A stretch of 64,000 nt of DNA from Rhodobiaceae bacterium. GTDB taxonomy: Bacteria; Pseudomonadota; Alphaproteobacteria; Parvibaculales; Parvibaculaceae. This document shows positions 32,862 through 42,624 of the stretch, in pieces (position 1 is the first letter of the stretch; each line of letters opens with the position of its first letter). Made by a program: the position numbers and the translations under genes. The notes beneath the pieces were generated by a model. That model did not search any database and was not told the origin of the DNA. It saw only the letters and a list, made by a program, of their open reading frames with translations. The stretch spans positions 1,798,001 to 1,862,000 of the forward strand of contig CP030277.1 of the NCBI GenBank assembly GCA_003330885.1, given 5' to 3'.

Positions 32862-34227
32862 ACCCACATCTGCTCGCGCCCTTCGACTTAGTCGGCGTTT
32901 GGTGCCCCTGTTCTATCTGGCGGTTATTCTGGCAAGTGTTCTTATCCTTTTGACGGTGCGCAGTAGTCTAATCAGCACGATCGAGACCGGGCTACACAGC
33001 GCCATGACTGTCTTGGTCGATAACGAAATGGACGAAGGGGTTGTAGAGTTACAGCATGTTGTTTCGATCCTGTCTCGTCATTCCGATATCGCAAATGAAC
33101 AAGTTTACGGACTATTTGACCTGAACGGCCAGCATATCGTTGGCTTGATTGAAACGCTGCCCAATATTTCGACAGCACAGTCTCATCCCTTCGAGATCAG
33201 CATTAACGGATTGAAAGGCGACTACCTGATTCAACGCGCGAATCTGGCAGAAGCCATTTTGATTGTCGGTGTTTCGACACAAGTTCTAGATCGCTTGACC
33301 ACAGAGCTTTTGATCATAGTGCCACTTCTGGCTCTGTTTTTGATGGGTGCCGGGTTTTGGGTCAACTCGGTCTCAAATAGATCAATCGCAGATCATCTAG
33401 GCGAGGTGGAAGGTGCTCTACACAAGTTTGCTGGGGGCGACTTAAAGGCGCGGATTGCTATGCAAGACCCGCCCGAAGATCAAATTGGTGATCTGAGTTT
33501 TCAGGTGAATGACAACCTTGATCGGCTTGACCTTGCCATTGGATCAATCAAGCATGCGTCACAGGCGATCGCACATGACCTGCGCACGCCTCTAACCAGG
33601 ACATCACTGGCGCTTCAATCAGTGTTGAAGGATGAAGGCCTGTCAGATAGTACCCTGGAAAAGCTGGACAGCGCCACGATAGAGCTGGAGCAGTTGGGTA
33701 CAACGTTCGACACGATCTTGCGCATTTCCAACATCGAAGCGTCCCAAAGCAAGATCAATTTCACACTGTTTGATCTAGGTGCGATGGCCAATGAGATAGG
33801 AGAAAGCTACGCGCTAGCGCTAGAGGATGCCGGATACACGTTGCAAGTGACAACGCCAAAAATCGATAACGTTCTGGTCAGGGCTGATCGCAACATGATC
33901 GCGCAGTTGATCATCAATCTGGTCACAAATGTCATGAAGCACTGCCCCCATGGCACGGACGTTGAATTGATAATCGCTCAGACCGAAACAGGTGCTATGA
34001 TCCGTGTTACTGACAATGGGCCCGGAGTTCCCGAAGAGGCGCTGGCTTCCATCTTTACATCCTTCACTCGGCTGGACCCTAGTCGAAAATCTAGCGGATC
34101 TGGGCTGGGGCTGGCTTTGGTCAAAGCAATCGCAAACCATCACGATGCGCACGTCAACGCCACTGACAAAGCGCCTGGCTTACAGGTCGACGTACAATTT
34201 GGCCCAAGCGCGGGCGCCCCGGTTTGA
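32848..34227 (+). CDS. Sensor histidine kinase upstream of the cyo operon
   Basis: 459 residues from a GTG at 32848 (14-bp overlap with the regulator; an ATG nine codons earlier is open). Two helices (about 20-40 and 155-175) flank a periplasmic domain of about 115 residues, then HAMP, His243 in AIAHDLRTPLTR, N box NLVTNVM, DNGPGVP and GSGLGLAL. The periplasmic domain is not similar by eye to that of the kinase at 29085, so the two paralogues probably sense different things. Confidence 0.92.
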   Translation: MRRFRPTSARALRLSRRLVPLFYLAVILASVLILLTVRSSLISTIETGLHSAMTVLVDNEMDEGVVELQHVVSILSRHSDIANEQVYGLFDLNGQHIVGLIETLPNISTAQSHPFEISINGLKGDYLIQRANLAEAILIVGVSTQVLDRLTTELLIIVPLLALFLMGAGFWVNSVSNRSIADHLGEVEGALHKFAGGDLKARIAMQDPPEDQIGDLSFQVNDNLDRLDLAIGSIKHASQAIAHDLRTPLTRTSLALQSVLKDEGLSDSTLEKLDSATIELEQLGTTFDTILRISNIEASQSKINFTLFDLGAMANEIGESYALALEDAGYTLQVTTPKIDNVLVRADRNMIAQLIINLVTNVMKHCPHGTDVELIIAQTETGAMIRVTDNGPGVPEEALASIFTSFTRLDPSRKSSGSGLGLALVKAIANHHDAHVNATDKAPGLQVDVQFGPSAGAPV

Positions 34228-34363
34228 TGGGACAATTTACCAGTTGTGTGCCGGAAGAATTAGACATTCCTGACGCCTTTCGCTTCGTTTTACGGACTTT
34301 GATGACTTGCAAGCGTGCCCGGAATTGCGCCGTGCGTTCAGGCGTTGGTCGGAGATGTCGCTG

Positions 34364-35323
34364 ATGACAAGAAATAACATTTCACAACGTATTTCGTACA
34401 TTCTGATCGTAACGGTCAGTTTTTTTCTGCTGTCAGGCTGCGTGCAGGGCGAAGCCTCTTTCATGTCGCCACAAGGACCAGTTGCCGCTGCTCAAAAAGC
34501 ACATCTGATACGTGTCACTGCCATCACTATGATCGCTGTTTTGCCGGTACTGATATTAGTACCTTGGTTCCTGTGGCGGTACCGCTACAAGAACACCAAC
34601 GCTCGTTATACCCCCGATTGGGAATTTTCAGGGCCGCTCGATGTTGTGATGTGGGGAGTGCCCATTTTGATTATCGTGGTCCTGTCTGTCCAGCTGTGGT
34701 CGGCGACCAAGGCACTTGATCCTTATCGCCCGATTGATCCGGCGGAAGGTGACTTTCGCGTGCAGGTGATTGGTCTCGATTGGAAATGGCTGTTTATCTA
34801 TCCCGATCTAGGCATCGCCACAGTGGGCGAGGTTGCCTTTCCAGTTGGAGAGCCCGTCGGGTTCGAGATGACCAGCGACACCGTTATGCAATCTTTTGCA
34901 ATTGGTGCGCTTGCCGGACAAATATATGTGATGCCCGGCATGTCCACCACATTGCATGTTGAGGCAGATCAGCCCGGCACATTCGAGGGCGAAAATATGC
35001 AATTCAGCGGTGTCGGCTTTGCCGATCAAAAATTTCAAGCGATGGCCATGACGCCCGCCGAATTCGATGCTTGGGTGGCGCAGGTCCGCGCGGATGGTGT
35101 GGCCCTGGACGCGGACAGCTATAGAGCGTTGGCGGCGCCTTCGACTAAAGCGCAGGCTCAAACGGCGCTGGCCGTACCTGCGCGTCCCGGTGGCGTGATT
35201 TATTTTAACAACATTCCCGCTGATTTTCTGGCAACTGTGCGTGACAGATATACGAGCGGCAAACCCGTCGACGCCACGCAGCAACCGGGCAGCCCGACCT
35301 ATCAAAAAGGCGGCACACCATGA
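34364..35323 (+). CDS. cyoA: Cytochrome bo-type quinol oxidase subunit II
   Basis: 319-residue lipoprotein subunit. A lipobox (FFLLSGC, about residue 25) is followed by two helices and a periplasmic cupredoxin domain. The Cu(A) cysteine ligands of cytochrome c oxidases are absent, which marks it as a ubiquinol oxidase. I chose the ATG at 34364, with CGGAG nine bases upstream; a longer frame starts at 34307. First gene of cyoABCD, which oxidises ubiquinol and pumps protons. Confidence 0.94.
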   Translation: MTRNNISQRISYILIVTVSFFLLSGCVQGEASFMSPQGPVAAAQKAHLIRVTAITMIAVLPVLILVPWFLWRYRYKNTNARYTPDWEFSGPLDVVMWGVPILIIVVLSVQLWSATKALDPYRPIDPAEGDFRVQVIGLDWKWLFIYPDLGIATVGEVAFPVGEPVGFEMTSDTVMQSFAIGALAGQIYVMPGMSTTLHVEADQPGTFEGENMQFSGVGFADQKFQAMAMTPAEFDAWVAQVRADGVALDADSYRALAAPSTKAQAQTALAVPARPGGVIYFNNIPADFLATVRDRYTSGKPVDATQQPGSPTYQKGGTP

Positions 35324-37410
35324 CAACCTCGGCAGATTGGGGCTGGCCCTTGGGTGTGTTCATACCAGAACAACTGTCCTTCGTTAGGGCCTTTAACAAT
35401 CCGACCACAAGTGAGTTGATTGGGGCTGGGGCCGCATCTTTGGTTGTGCTGGGTGGATTGGCGCTGGCCGTGTTCCTGATCTGGTCTGGCTGGTGGCGGC
35501 CAATATGGCGCGACTGGCTGACCAGCACTGACCACAAACGCATCGGGATCATGTATATCGTGCTGTCGCTAGTCATGCTGTCTCGTGGCGTGATTGAAGG
35601 CGCGTTGATGCGGACTCAACAAGCGGCAGGGCTGAACGGCGGGTTTCTGACGCCAGACCATTTTGCCGAACTGTTCAGCACACATGGCACCATCATGGTG
35701 TTCTTTGTGGCGATGCCCTTTGTCACCGGCTTTATCAATTATATTATGCCGCTGCAGATTGGTGCGCGGGATATGTCGTTTCCGGTGATGAACCAGGTCA
35801 GTCTGGGGTTGACGGTTGTTGGCGCGACACTGGTGATGATCTCACTTGTCTTGGGGCAGTTCTCAACCGGGGGCTGGACCGCATATCCGCCGTATACCGG
35901 CAAAGTGTTTAGCCCCGGTGTCGGGCCGGATTATTGGATATGGTCGGTGGCGATTGCGGGCATTGGATCGACACTGACGGGGATTAATGTGGCAGTAACG
36001 ATCTACAAAGAACGCGCGCCAGGGATGCATCTGTTCCGTATGCCGCTGTTTACGTGGACAGCATTATGTGCCGCCATCATCCTGATTTTTGCCATGCCGC
36101 CACTAACAGTCTCGACCCTGATGCTCGCGATGGACCGCTATTTGGATTTCCATTTTTTCACCAATGACCTTGGCGGAAACATGATGAACTACGCCAACCT
36201 GTTCTGGCTGTTCGGACACCCTGAGGTATACCTGTTGGTTCTGCCAGCCTACGGCATCTTTTCCGAAGTGTTCGCGACCTATAGCGGCAAACGGCTTTAT
36301 AGCTACACATCTCTGGTCTACGCGACAATGGCCATCGCCGTGCTTAGTTTTACCGTCTGGCTGCACCATTTCTTCACCATGGGTCAGGGCGCCAACGTCA
36401 ATATCGCCTTTGGCATCGCCACGATGGTGATCGCGATCCCCACCGGTGTGAAAGTCTATGACTGGATGGCCACGATGTTCCGCGGGCGCATCCGGTTCAG
36501 CGTACCGATGGTCTATGCCACGGGATTTCTGATCTTGTTCGTTATTGGTGGGCTCACAGGTGTCATTCTGGCCAACCCGACCATAGATTATCAGGTCCAT
36601 AATTCTGTCTTTCTAGTGGCCCATTTCCACAACGTCCTGATCCCGGGCGTTCTGTACGGGATGCTGGCGGGATATCACTTCTGGTTTCCCAAGGCCTTCG
36701 GTTTTCGACTGAGCGAGGGATGGGGGTATGTCACCGCAACCCTTTGGATTTTCGGTTTCGCCTTTACGTTTTTCCCGATCTATTTCGTCGGGCTATTGGG
36801 GATGCCCCGCCGTTCGGTCAGTTACAGCGACCCGGCGTTCGAGCCGTTTATGTTGGTGGCGGTGTTCGGGGCGGCCATGATCCTTTCGGCATTGGGGGCG
36901 TTGGTCGTTCAGCTGCTTGTCAGTATCCGCAAACGCGAAACGTTCAGCGTGCCATTAGGAGATCCATGGAACGGGCGCACGCTGGAATGGGCCACGCCAT
37001 CACCGCCACCGGAATACAACTTTGCGATCATTCCCACTGTGACCGACCGTGATATGTTTGCAGTAGCCAAAGCGCAGGGCAATGCTTTTGAAAAACCTGC
37101 AGAGTACGAGGATATCACGCTCCCGAAAAACACCGCGATCGGCATGATGGTCTGGGTGAGCGGCACGGGTCTGGGCCTCGCATTGGTCTGGCAGGTTTGG
37201 TGGCTGGTGCTTGTCTGCGTCATCGGCATGCTGGTCGTGCTGATTGGCAACACGTTCCGCACAGACGCCCATAGGGTCATTCCAGCGGCAGAGGTCGCAG
37301 CGGCGCATCAGGCGTGGCTGGATCAGATCGCGGCGGCAACTCCGGTTGGCAGGTTGGGCGAGGCAACACCGCACAATAAAGGATTGGCCGCACAGGAGGC
37401 TGTGCAATGA
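35320..37410 (+). CDS. cyoB: Cytochrome bo-type quinol oxidase subunit I
   Basis: 696-residue haem-copper catalytic subunit with 14-15 helices. Haem and Cu(B) ligands are visible in STHGTIMVFF, GHPEVYLLVLPAYG (with the His-Tyr cross-link), LHHFFTMG and VAHFHNVL. Its ATGA overlaps the cyoA stop. Length and motifs match E. coli CyoB (663 residues) with a longer C-terminus. Confidence 0.96.
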   Translation: MTTSADWGWPLGVFIPEQLSFVRAFNNPTTSELIGAGAASLVVLGGLALAVFLIWSGWWRPIWRDWLTSTDHKRIGIMYIVLSLVMLSRGVIEGALMRTQQAAGLNGGFLTPDHFAELFSTHGTIMVFFVAMPFVTGFINYIMPLQIGARDMSFPVMNQVSLGLTVVGATLVMISLVLGQFSTGGWTAYPPYTGKVFSPGVGPDYWIWSVAIAGIGSTLTGINVAVTIYKERAPGMHLFRMPLFTWTALCAAIILIFAMPPLTVSTLMLAMDRYLDFHFFTNDLGGNMMNYANLFWLFGHPEVYLLVLPAYGIFSEVFATYSGKRLYSYTSLVYATMAIAVLSFTVWLHHFFTMGQGANVNIAFGIATMVIAIPTGVKVYDWMATMFRGRIRFSVPMVYATGFLILFVIGGLTGVILANPTIDYQVHNSVFLVAHFHNVLIPGVLYGMLAGYHFWFPKAFGFRLSEGWGYVTATLWIFGFAFTFFPIYFVGLLGMPRRSVSYSDPAFEPFMLVAVFGAAMILSALGALVVQLLVSIRKRETFSVPLGDPWNGRTLEWATPSPPPEYNFAIIPTVTDRDMFAVAKAQGNAFEKPAEYEDITLPKNTAIGMMVWVSGTGLGLALVWQVWWLVLVCVIGMLVVLIGNTFRTDAHRVIPAAEVAAAHQAWLDQIAAATPVGRLGEATPHNKGLAAQEAVQ

Positions 37411-38030
37411 CTGAGCAACTCCACCCCGGTTTGAACCTTGGGCCACAGCACGGAAAGGCGCATGAACACGCCGAAACTGTGATGTTCGGGTTCTGGGTTT
37501 TCCTGATGAGCGATCTTGTCATCTTTGGCGTGATCTTTGCGACCTATGTGACCACGGTGAATCCGATGGGCATTGCGGGCGGGCCGGGTCCGGCAGACAT
37601 ATTCGACCTCAAAAGTGTGTTCATCCAGACGATGCTGCTGCTGACCAGCAGCCTGACCTTTGGCATCGCCACCTTGATGCTGCGCCACAAAAAGGGGGTA
37701 CGCCATGTTGTTTTATGGTTGTCCGTCACGCTGGCGCTAGGCCTTGGGTTCCTTATCTTTGAGGTGCGCGATTTCAGCACGATGTTCGCAAATGGTGCCG
37801 CTCCCAGCCGCAGTGGGTTTTTGTCGGCGTTCTTTGCTCTTGTCCCGTTGCACGGATTACACGTGGCATCCGGTGCGGTCTGGCTTGTCGTGATGATGAT
37901 GCAGATTACTCTGTTCGGATTGGTGCCGATGGTCAAAACCCGCTTGTTACGGCTGGCACTGTTTTGGCACTTTCTTGATGTTATCTGGATTGGCATATTC
38001 TCGATCGTTTATCTTGGGGGGCTTGCATGA
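37407..38030 (+). CDS. cyoC: Cytochrome bo-type quinol oxidase subunit III
   Basis: 207 residues with five helices. Conserved GFWVFLMSDLVIFGVIF and the end-of-helix segment LHGLHVASGAVWL, then LFWHFLDVIWIGIFSIVYL, match CyoC. Starts with an ATGA overlap on cyoB. It stabilises the core oxidase. Confidence 0.95.
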   Translation: MTEQLHPGLNLGPQHGKAHEHAETVMFGFWVFLMSDLVIFGVIFATYVTTVNPMGIAGGPGPADIFDLKSVFIQTMLLLTSSLTFGIATLMLRHKKGVRHVVLWLSVTLALGLGFLIFEVRDFSTMFANGAAPSRSGFLSAFFALVPLHGLHVASGAVWLVVMMMQITLFGLVPMVKTRLLRLALFWHFLDVIWIGIFSIVYLGGLA

Positions 38031-38341
38031 CAGACGACAACGCTGAGTTACACCACGAGTTGCGCCAGTATCTGATCGGGTTTGCACTTTCTCTGGCACT
38101 GACCGTAGTGGCGTTTGGATTGGTGGCCTGGGGAGGGCTGGCATTTAAGACCGCACTTGCCACCATCGGAGCGTTGGCGATCATCCAGATTATCGTTCAG
38201 TTTCGCTACTTCTTGCACATTGATCTGTCTGCTCAAAAGCGGGAGGATTTGCACCTAGTCCTGTTTACGATTTTGCTGCTGACTATCATGGCGGCTGGAA
38301 CAATCTGGATCATGTCCAATCTGGCAGTGCGAATGATGTGA
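38027..38341 (+). CDS. cyoD: Cytochrome bo-type quinol oxidase subunit IV
   Basis: 104 residues with three helices (QYLIGFALSLALTVVAFG, IGALAIIQIIVQF, LVLFTILLLTIMAAG) and the conserved FLHID segment of CyoD. ATGA overlap with cyoC. Last gene of the operon; no cyoE or SURF1 gene follows. Confidence 0.94.
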   Translation: MTDDNAELHHELRQYLIGFALSLALTVVAFGLVAWGGLAFKTALATIGALAIIQIIVQFRYFLHIDLSAQKREDLHLVLFTILLLTIMAAGTIWIMSNLAVRMM

Positions 38342-38970
38342 TAGCGCAAGCATGAAATGAGCGGGAACTCTCAAAGCGGATGGTGGCGAGCACGAGTTGG
38401 CTGTCGACGCATATCTTCGTTATTGCCTGCTTAGCGTTGACAACCGTTGCCGTGGAATTTGTTTGCACCAGCGTCGGCCACCGCAATTAGCGGCGGCGCG
38501 GCTATTGTTCGTGTTGGGAACACTTCGCGGTGCCCTCCCGTTTTTTCTGGCCCTGAATTTTTGCAAGCTAGTATCGCGCTATCCGCCCATAGAAAGTCGC
38601 GACGCGCTAGGCGCGTCCACCGGCGCATCTGCTTGATCGTACATTCCGTTACCTTTGGATGCAGATGGCATCGACCAAGATGGGGAATAAGAATCGGAAG
38701 TTGGGCAAGGCCAAAGTGTTGGAAAATCTGCTTATGCCGAGCTTCCTTCTGAAAATCATCCTGCAGCTGGATTGCAATCCGCGGACTTGGGAGTTGGTCG
38801 AATATGCGCTCGAGGATCTCTCTATGAAACACGCTTGGGAAGGTCGTGCATGATTATCTGCTGGACAGACGTGGCCGACGTGCCTCTCAACTTTTTGTAA
38901 GTTTACGGATCGGTTGGTATTGTGAGAGGTTGAAAAACATTAGAAAGCCTACCTTCACCCGGAGCATGTT
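38342..38970. other. Intergenic stretch downstream of cyo
   Basis: A few open frames up to about 130 codons occur on both strands but none has a recognisable domain or ribosome site. The last 90 bases contain TTTTTGTAAGTTTACGG (about 38890-38906), a possible control site for the membrane gene at 38971. Confidence 0.5.
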
Positions 38971-39732
38971 ATGCAGTCATCAACCACCCACACCATCAAC
39001 AAGATTGCAGAAATAACGATATTTTTTTGGATCATGAAGATCCTCGCCACCACGCTGGGTGAGACAACCGGCGATTTCATCGCTCAAACCTTGAACCTTG
39101 GCTATGTAATTGGCTTGGCAATCACCATGACCTTGTTGATTGTGATCTTATATTTCCAAATCAAGGCCAAAAATTTCCACTCACCGCTGTTTTGGGCAGC
39201 TATCGTTGCGACCACCACCGCCGGTACTGAGATCTCGGATATGATGGATCGGACGCTTGGGCTTGGATACGTGTGGGGGTCTGTCATTTTGACGATTGGT
39301 CTGTTTGTGACGCTCTTTGTTTGGTGGAAACGTGACGGAAACCTGAACGTTGACCCAATCACTCGCAGGGACGCCGAGATCACGTTCTGGGTCGCTGTCG
39401 TTTTTTCCAACAGTCTTGGAACCGCGTTTGGTGACTTCTTAGTTGATGTGATCGGATTGAGCTACATTTACGGAGCGATGGTCACGATGGGCGTTATCGC
39501 CTTGGTGCTTTTGTTGCACTATACCAAGGCAATGAACGATATCGCCCTGTTCTGGATTGCCTTTGTGTTTACCCGCCCGTTCGGCGCGACATTCGGCGAT
39601 TTCTTGACCAAACCACTCGATCACGGAGGTCTTGATCTGGGAACTTATAATGCCTCGCTGATCTCGGTCGTTTTGCTGGCAATTGTTATGTGGTTCTCAT
39701 TGCGAAAACGGCGAGAGATGGGCATTGAATGA
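38971..39732 (+). CDS. DUF347-type multi-helix membrane protein (first copy)
   Basis: 253-residue membrane protein with about eight helices arranged as repeated units; the recurring element is GETTGDFI / GTEISDMM / GTAFGDFLVD / GATFGDFLTKPLDHGG, i.e. a G(x)3-5GD(F) signature of the DUF347/COG4705 repeat family. Function of the family is unknown to me; conserved Asp and Glu within helices suggest cation transport. The ATG at 38971 has GGAG seven bases upstream. A second family member is at 41045 on the opposite strand. Confidence 0.82.
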   Translation: MQSSTTHTINKIAEITIFFWIMKILATTLGETTGDFIAQTLNLGYVIGLAITMTLLIVILYFQIKAKNFHSPLFWAAIVATTTAGTEISDMMDRTLGLGYVWGSVILTIGLFVTLFVWWKRDGNLNVDPITRRDAEITFWVAVVFSNSLGTAFGDFLVDVIGLSYIYGAMVTMGVIALVLLLHYTKAMNDIALFWIAFVFTRPFGATFGDFLTKPLDHGGLDLGTYNASLISVVLLAIVMWFSLRKRREMGIE

Positions 39733-40464
39733 TGGGTCTGTGATCCCTGCACCCGGCTTCGATTGGTCAGTGTGTGGATGAGTATCAGGTTGCAGGCCTC
39801 AGGCAGGTAGGCCTGCAAACCCACTTACAGCTGCTTTGAGTCGCGTAAATTCGGCCAAGTTTACAAAAGTGCAATGTCCACGACGTCTCCACTCCAACTC
39901 AGCGCTGCGGGTAGAAGCCAACGCGAGATCAGGAGACGCAGAAACAAACCCCAACATACCAGCCCTGAAAACCCAAAACATGTATTTCTGATCCGTTTTG
40001 CGCCCATAGGACTGGCGGTGGATGTCATTGCGTAACTATTGACTAGTCTTGTGCTGTTGGCCCCCGCGCCTGATGCGCAGGGAAACTGGTACTTTGAGGT
40101 TCATGAAAATGGCGGGCTGGTCAGTTTAGTAATCTTCATTCGCCTGCCTCAGCGAACTTGGTTTGGGTTTATCTGATCGGCCATCCGAGCCTGGCAGTGG
40201 TCCACCACATTGCGCAAATTCTGAATTTGCCGGAAATGTGGTCGCTCAAGCGCTGCGAGCACCGCACCCCTCACCAAGAGGGCCCGCCTTTGAATTGAGA
40301 GCATCGTGGCGTGGGTAACTGACGTCAGACCTGCGAAGCATTTCGTGACCCCTTGCCCTTGCGATTCCGCACGAAGGCAGAAACTGGCATCATTCTGGAA
40401 ATGTTAGGTGAGGGGCTTTCCCCGTTGGTAACAGTCACAGCCATCTTATCTCATGGAGATAATC
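39733..40464. other. Intergenic stretch between the DUF347 gene and an SDR fragment
   Basis: No supported gene. The 60-codon minus-strand frame at 39799-39981 has no family signal. A repeated GCAGGCCT/AGGCCTGC pair (39786-39818) forms an imperfect hairpin just downstream of the DUF347 stop and may terminate it. Confidence 0.45.
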
Positions 40465-40605
40465 ATGAACCTGAACGGAAAAGTGTACATCGTCACAGGT
40501 GCGGACAATAGTATGGGCAAAGGCATCGCAGCACGCTACATCTCGAACGGTGCAATGGTTGCCATTGCTGACCTGCGTCTAGACGCGGCCGATACCATCG
40601 CCGTC
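40465..40605 (+). pseudogene. N-terminal fragment of a short-chain dehydrogenase
   Basis: The ATG at 40465, with GGAG upstream, opens MNLNGKVYIVTGADNSMGKG and continues to VAIADLRLDAADTIA, the classic SDR nucleotide-binding start (TGxxxxxGxG, then the acidic D of ADL). After about 46 residues the similarity stops, and the remaining frame is unrelated; the YxxxK catalytic motif is missing. It is a truncated gene with an intact 5' end. Confidence 0.75.
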
Positions 40606-41044
40606 TCGCTGCGGCTCTTGTTGGGCTACGCCGTTTGGATGTCTGCGGGCACATTTCGCACCCTGCCGCATGCGGCGGGTGCCACCTGAAGCCTTTGTAA
40701 GCCGCGTTCGGCGCGGGGCCACTTTCCCTGCTACGTTAAGTTCTAGATCGCAGGCGGTCGTCCCCGGCATCTGTTGGCGATACAATACGCGCTACCACAC
40801 CTAGCGAAGCGAGTTGCTGAGTCGCGACACCCACAATCCGAAGGATGGTACTGAGGGACAATCGCTGGAAGCGTAGTACCTGCACCTCAAAAGATACGCC
40901 GTAAAATCGATTTGGAAACTGCGACAGCACTCTCGGTGCAGAAGCGGCCTTCGGAACCCAACATTCTAGCGAGGCTGAGCAGGCGAAAAAATGGCCTATG
41001 CTCCAGTCAGGAACATAGGCCAGTGGGGGCAAGTCGAACGGACG
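40606..41044. other. Intergenic stretch left of the second DUF347 gene
   Basis: The break point of the SDR fragment lies at its left edge. A minus-strand frame (40736-41032) is open for 98 codons but has no recognised family or ribosome site. Confidence 0.4.
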
Positions 41045-41854
41045 TTAGTGTGCGACCTCCAGACCGTCTCTGGAGCGTGTCATGTAGAGTACCGTAGCAG
41101 CGATCGCGGCAAAGAAGATCACGCTCGTAATGACCGTTCCAAGACCAAGACCACCGGCATCCAGCGGTTGCGACATGTAGTCGCCAAATGAGGCGCCCAT
41201 CGGACGGGTGATTATATAGGCCAGCCAGAAGCCAAGAACGCTATTCATCCGACCACCATAGAACAGCCCTGAGATCACAGCGATCACGCCAGCATACATC
41301 AGACCCGATAGCAGGAAACCTGCTCCAAGACCTTCAGCCAATTGGTCACCCGCGGACGTACCAAGCGCGAAGGTGAACAGGATGGCCAGCCAGTAGAACG
41401 CCTCACGCCGGAACGTATAGATCGAGTGGATCGACAGTGTTTTTTCGACCGCGTACCAAACTGCAAATGTCACAGCCAGTGCAGTCGCAAACATCAAAGT
41501 GATGGGTGTAAAGTTCCAACCCAGGTTGTCGATGAAGTTGTCGGTAATCAAGGTGCCAACCACGCTGACCATTACAACCGCGACCCAGTAACAGACCGGA
41601 ATGTAACGTTTTTGCTTAAACTGGAATACCAGCGCAATGATCAGGAATACCGACATCAGCAAAGACGTTGTTGTTAGTCCCAATCCCAGCGCGCTGTTGA
41701 TGAAATCGGCAGCGGTTTCGCCAACGGTGACAGCGAGCAGTTTTACCAGCCAGAAATCCCAAGTGACTTGAGGCACGCGGTTGTAAATCGTGTCCCCAGT
41801 TTTGGGGTGCACCATCGACGACGCGTTCCCTTGACTTGCGTAAATGTCAGGCAT
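41045..41854 (-). CDS. DUF347-type multi-helix membrane protein (second copy)
   Basis: 269-residue paralogue of the protein at 38971. Repeated elements are GETAADFIN, GTLITDNFI, GTSAGDQLAEGL and GASFGDYMSQPLDAGGLGLG; the last closely matches GATFGDFLTKPLDHGGLDLG of the first copy. I chose the ATG at 41854, with GAGGA seven bases upstream; another ATG lies four codons earlier. Monocistronic on the minus strand. Function is not known. Confidence 0.82.
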   Translation of the reverse strand: MPDIYASQGNASSMVHPKTGDTIYNRVPQVTWDFWLVKLLAVTVGETAADFINSALGLGLTTTSLLMSVFLIIALVFQFKQKRYIPVCYWVAVVMVSVVGTLITDNFIDNLGWNFTPITLMFATALAVTFAVWYAVEKTLSIHSIYTFRREAFYWLAILFTFALGTSAGDQLAEGLGAGFLLSGLMYAGVIAVISGLFYGGRMNSVLGFWLAYIITRPMGASFGDYMSQPLDAGGLGLGTVITSVIFFAAIAATVLYMTRSRDGLEVAH

Positions 41855-42120
41855 GTTTTTCCTCATGTGTTGGGTCAGCCGCTAAGGCGCGCTATGCTCT
41901 ATTGAGCTGTAATTGAATTCCCTCATAGGTCTTTACGCTTTCTCTCTGATTGCTAGCTTTCGCCAGTCTTACTTTTTTGTAACAAATGGACGCCTGCAGC
42001 TGTTCTCGTGAAGGGTTTGGAGGTCGAGAGAGAGGCTGCCGACCGGCCGTCGCGGGAGATACCTATTGAATACGGAAGTTACGGACGGCCACCGCGCTGT
42101 ACAGATCAAGCTTCCGGAAA

Positions 42121-42399
42121 ATGATGGCCAACGGATCTGAAGCAGAGGCTGAAATTCTCAGAAATCGGGAAGACGCGAAGGCTGCTCAGGCAAGACCTTC
42201 GATTGCCGAAACCGCTCGAGGTGTCATCGAACTCCATCCCGCGTCTGTCGAGAGATATCTTGAAGCTCTCACCAGCTTATCGAGTGGGCGCCTGGATCTC
42301 GAAAACGACGAAGCAGTCGCCGTTTTGCGTGAACTGGGTAGCGCAGTGGTCATCACGCCCGCAGAACACAGTTTAGACATCGTTGTTGAATTTTTTTAG
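42121..42399 (+). pseudogene. C-terminal remnant of a serine site-specific recombinase
   Basis: The 92-residue frame contains HPASVERYLEALTSLSSG and DEAVAVLRELGSAVVITP, which match the coiled-coil tail of large serine recombinases (pattern HPxxxERYxxxVxxL and ALRxLIxxVVxxP). The catalytic domain and zinc ribbon are absent. Together with the integrase pseudogene to its right it marks the end of the island. Confidence 0.65.
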
Positions 42400-42624
42400 C
42401 AGCGTTGCTTGAAGAAAATCCAACTTGTCGGGTTTGATAGTAGCGGAAGAGAGAACCGCTGCCAGTAGTCTTGTTGCTTGGTCGTCGGCCAAGACGTCAA
42501 GATTATCATCAATGCCGTTATCTCGTTTCGGCGATGGTCTGAAAATGGGGCCCGTTCTCCGAAAAGTCCCTAGAGGGCTCCCCTTCCAATTTCGGCAAGC
42601 GGAGTGGAGTTGGTGATGTGAGTT

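Noticed and set aside
38431-38832. Minus-strand frame of 133 codons after cyoD
   Set aside because: Composition and lack of any motif make chance more likely; I also looked for a SURF1 gene here and found none.
40736-41032. Minus-strand frame of 98 codons next to the second DUF347 gene
   Set aside because: No ribosome site or recognisable domain.
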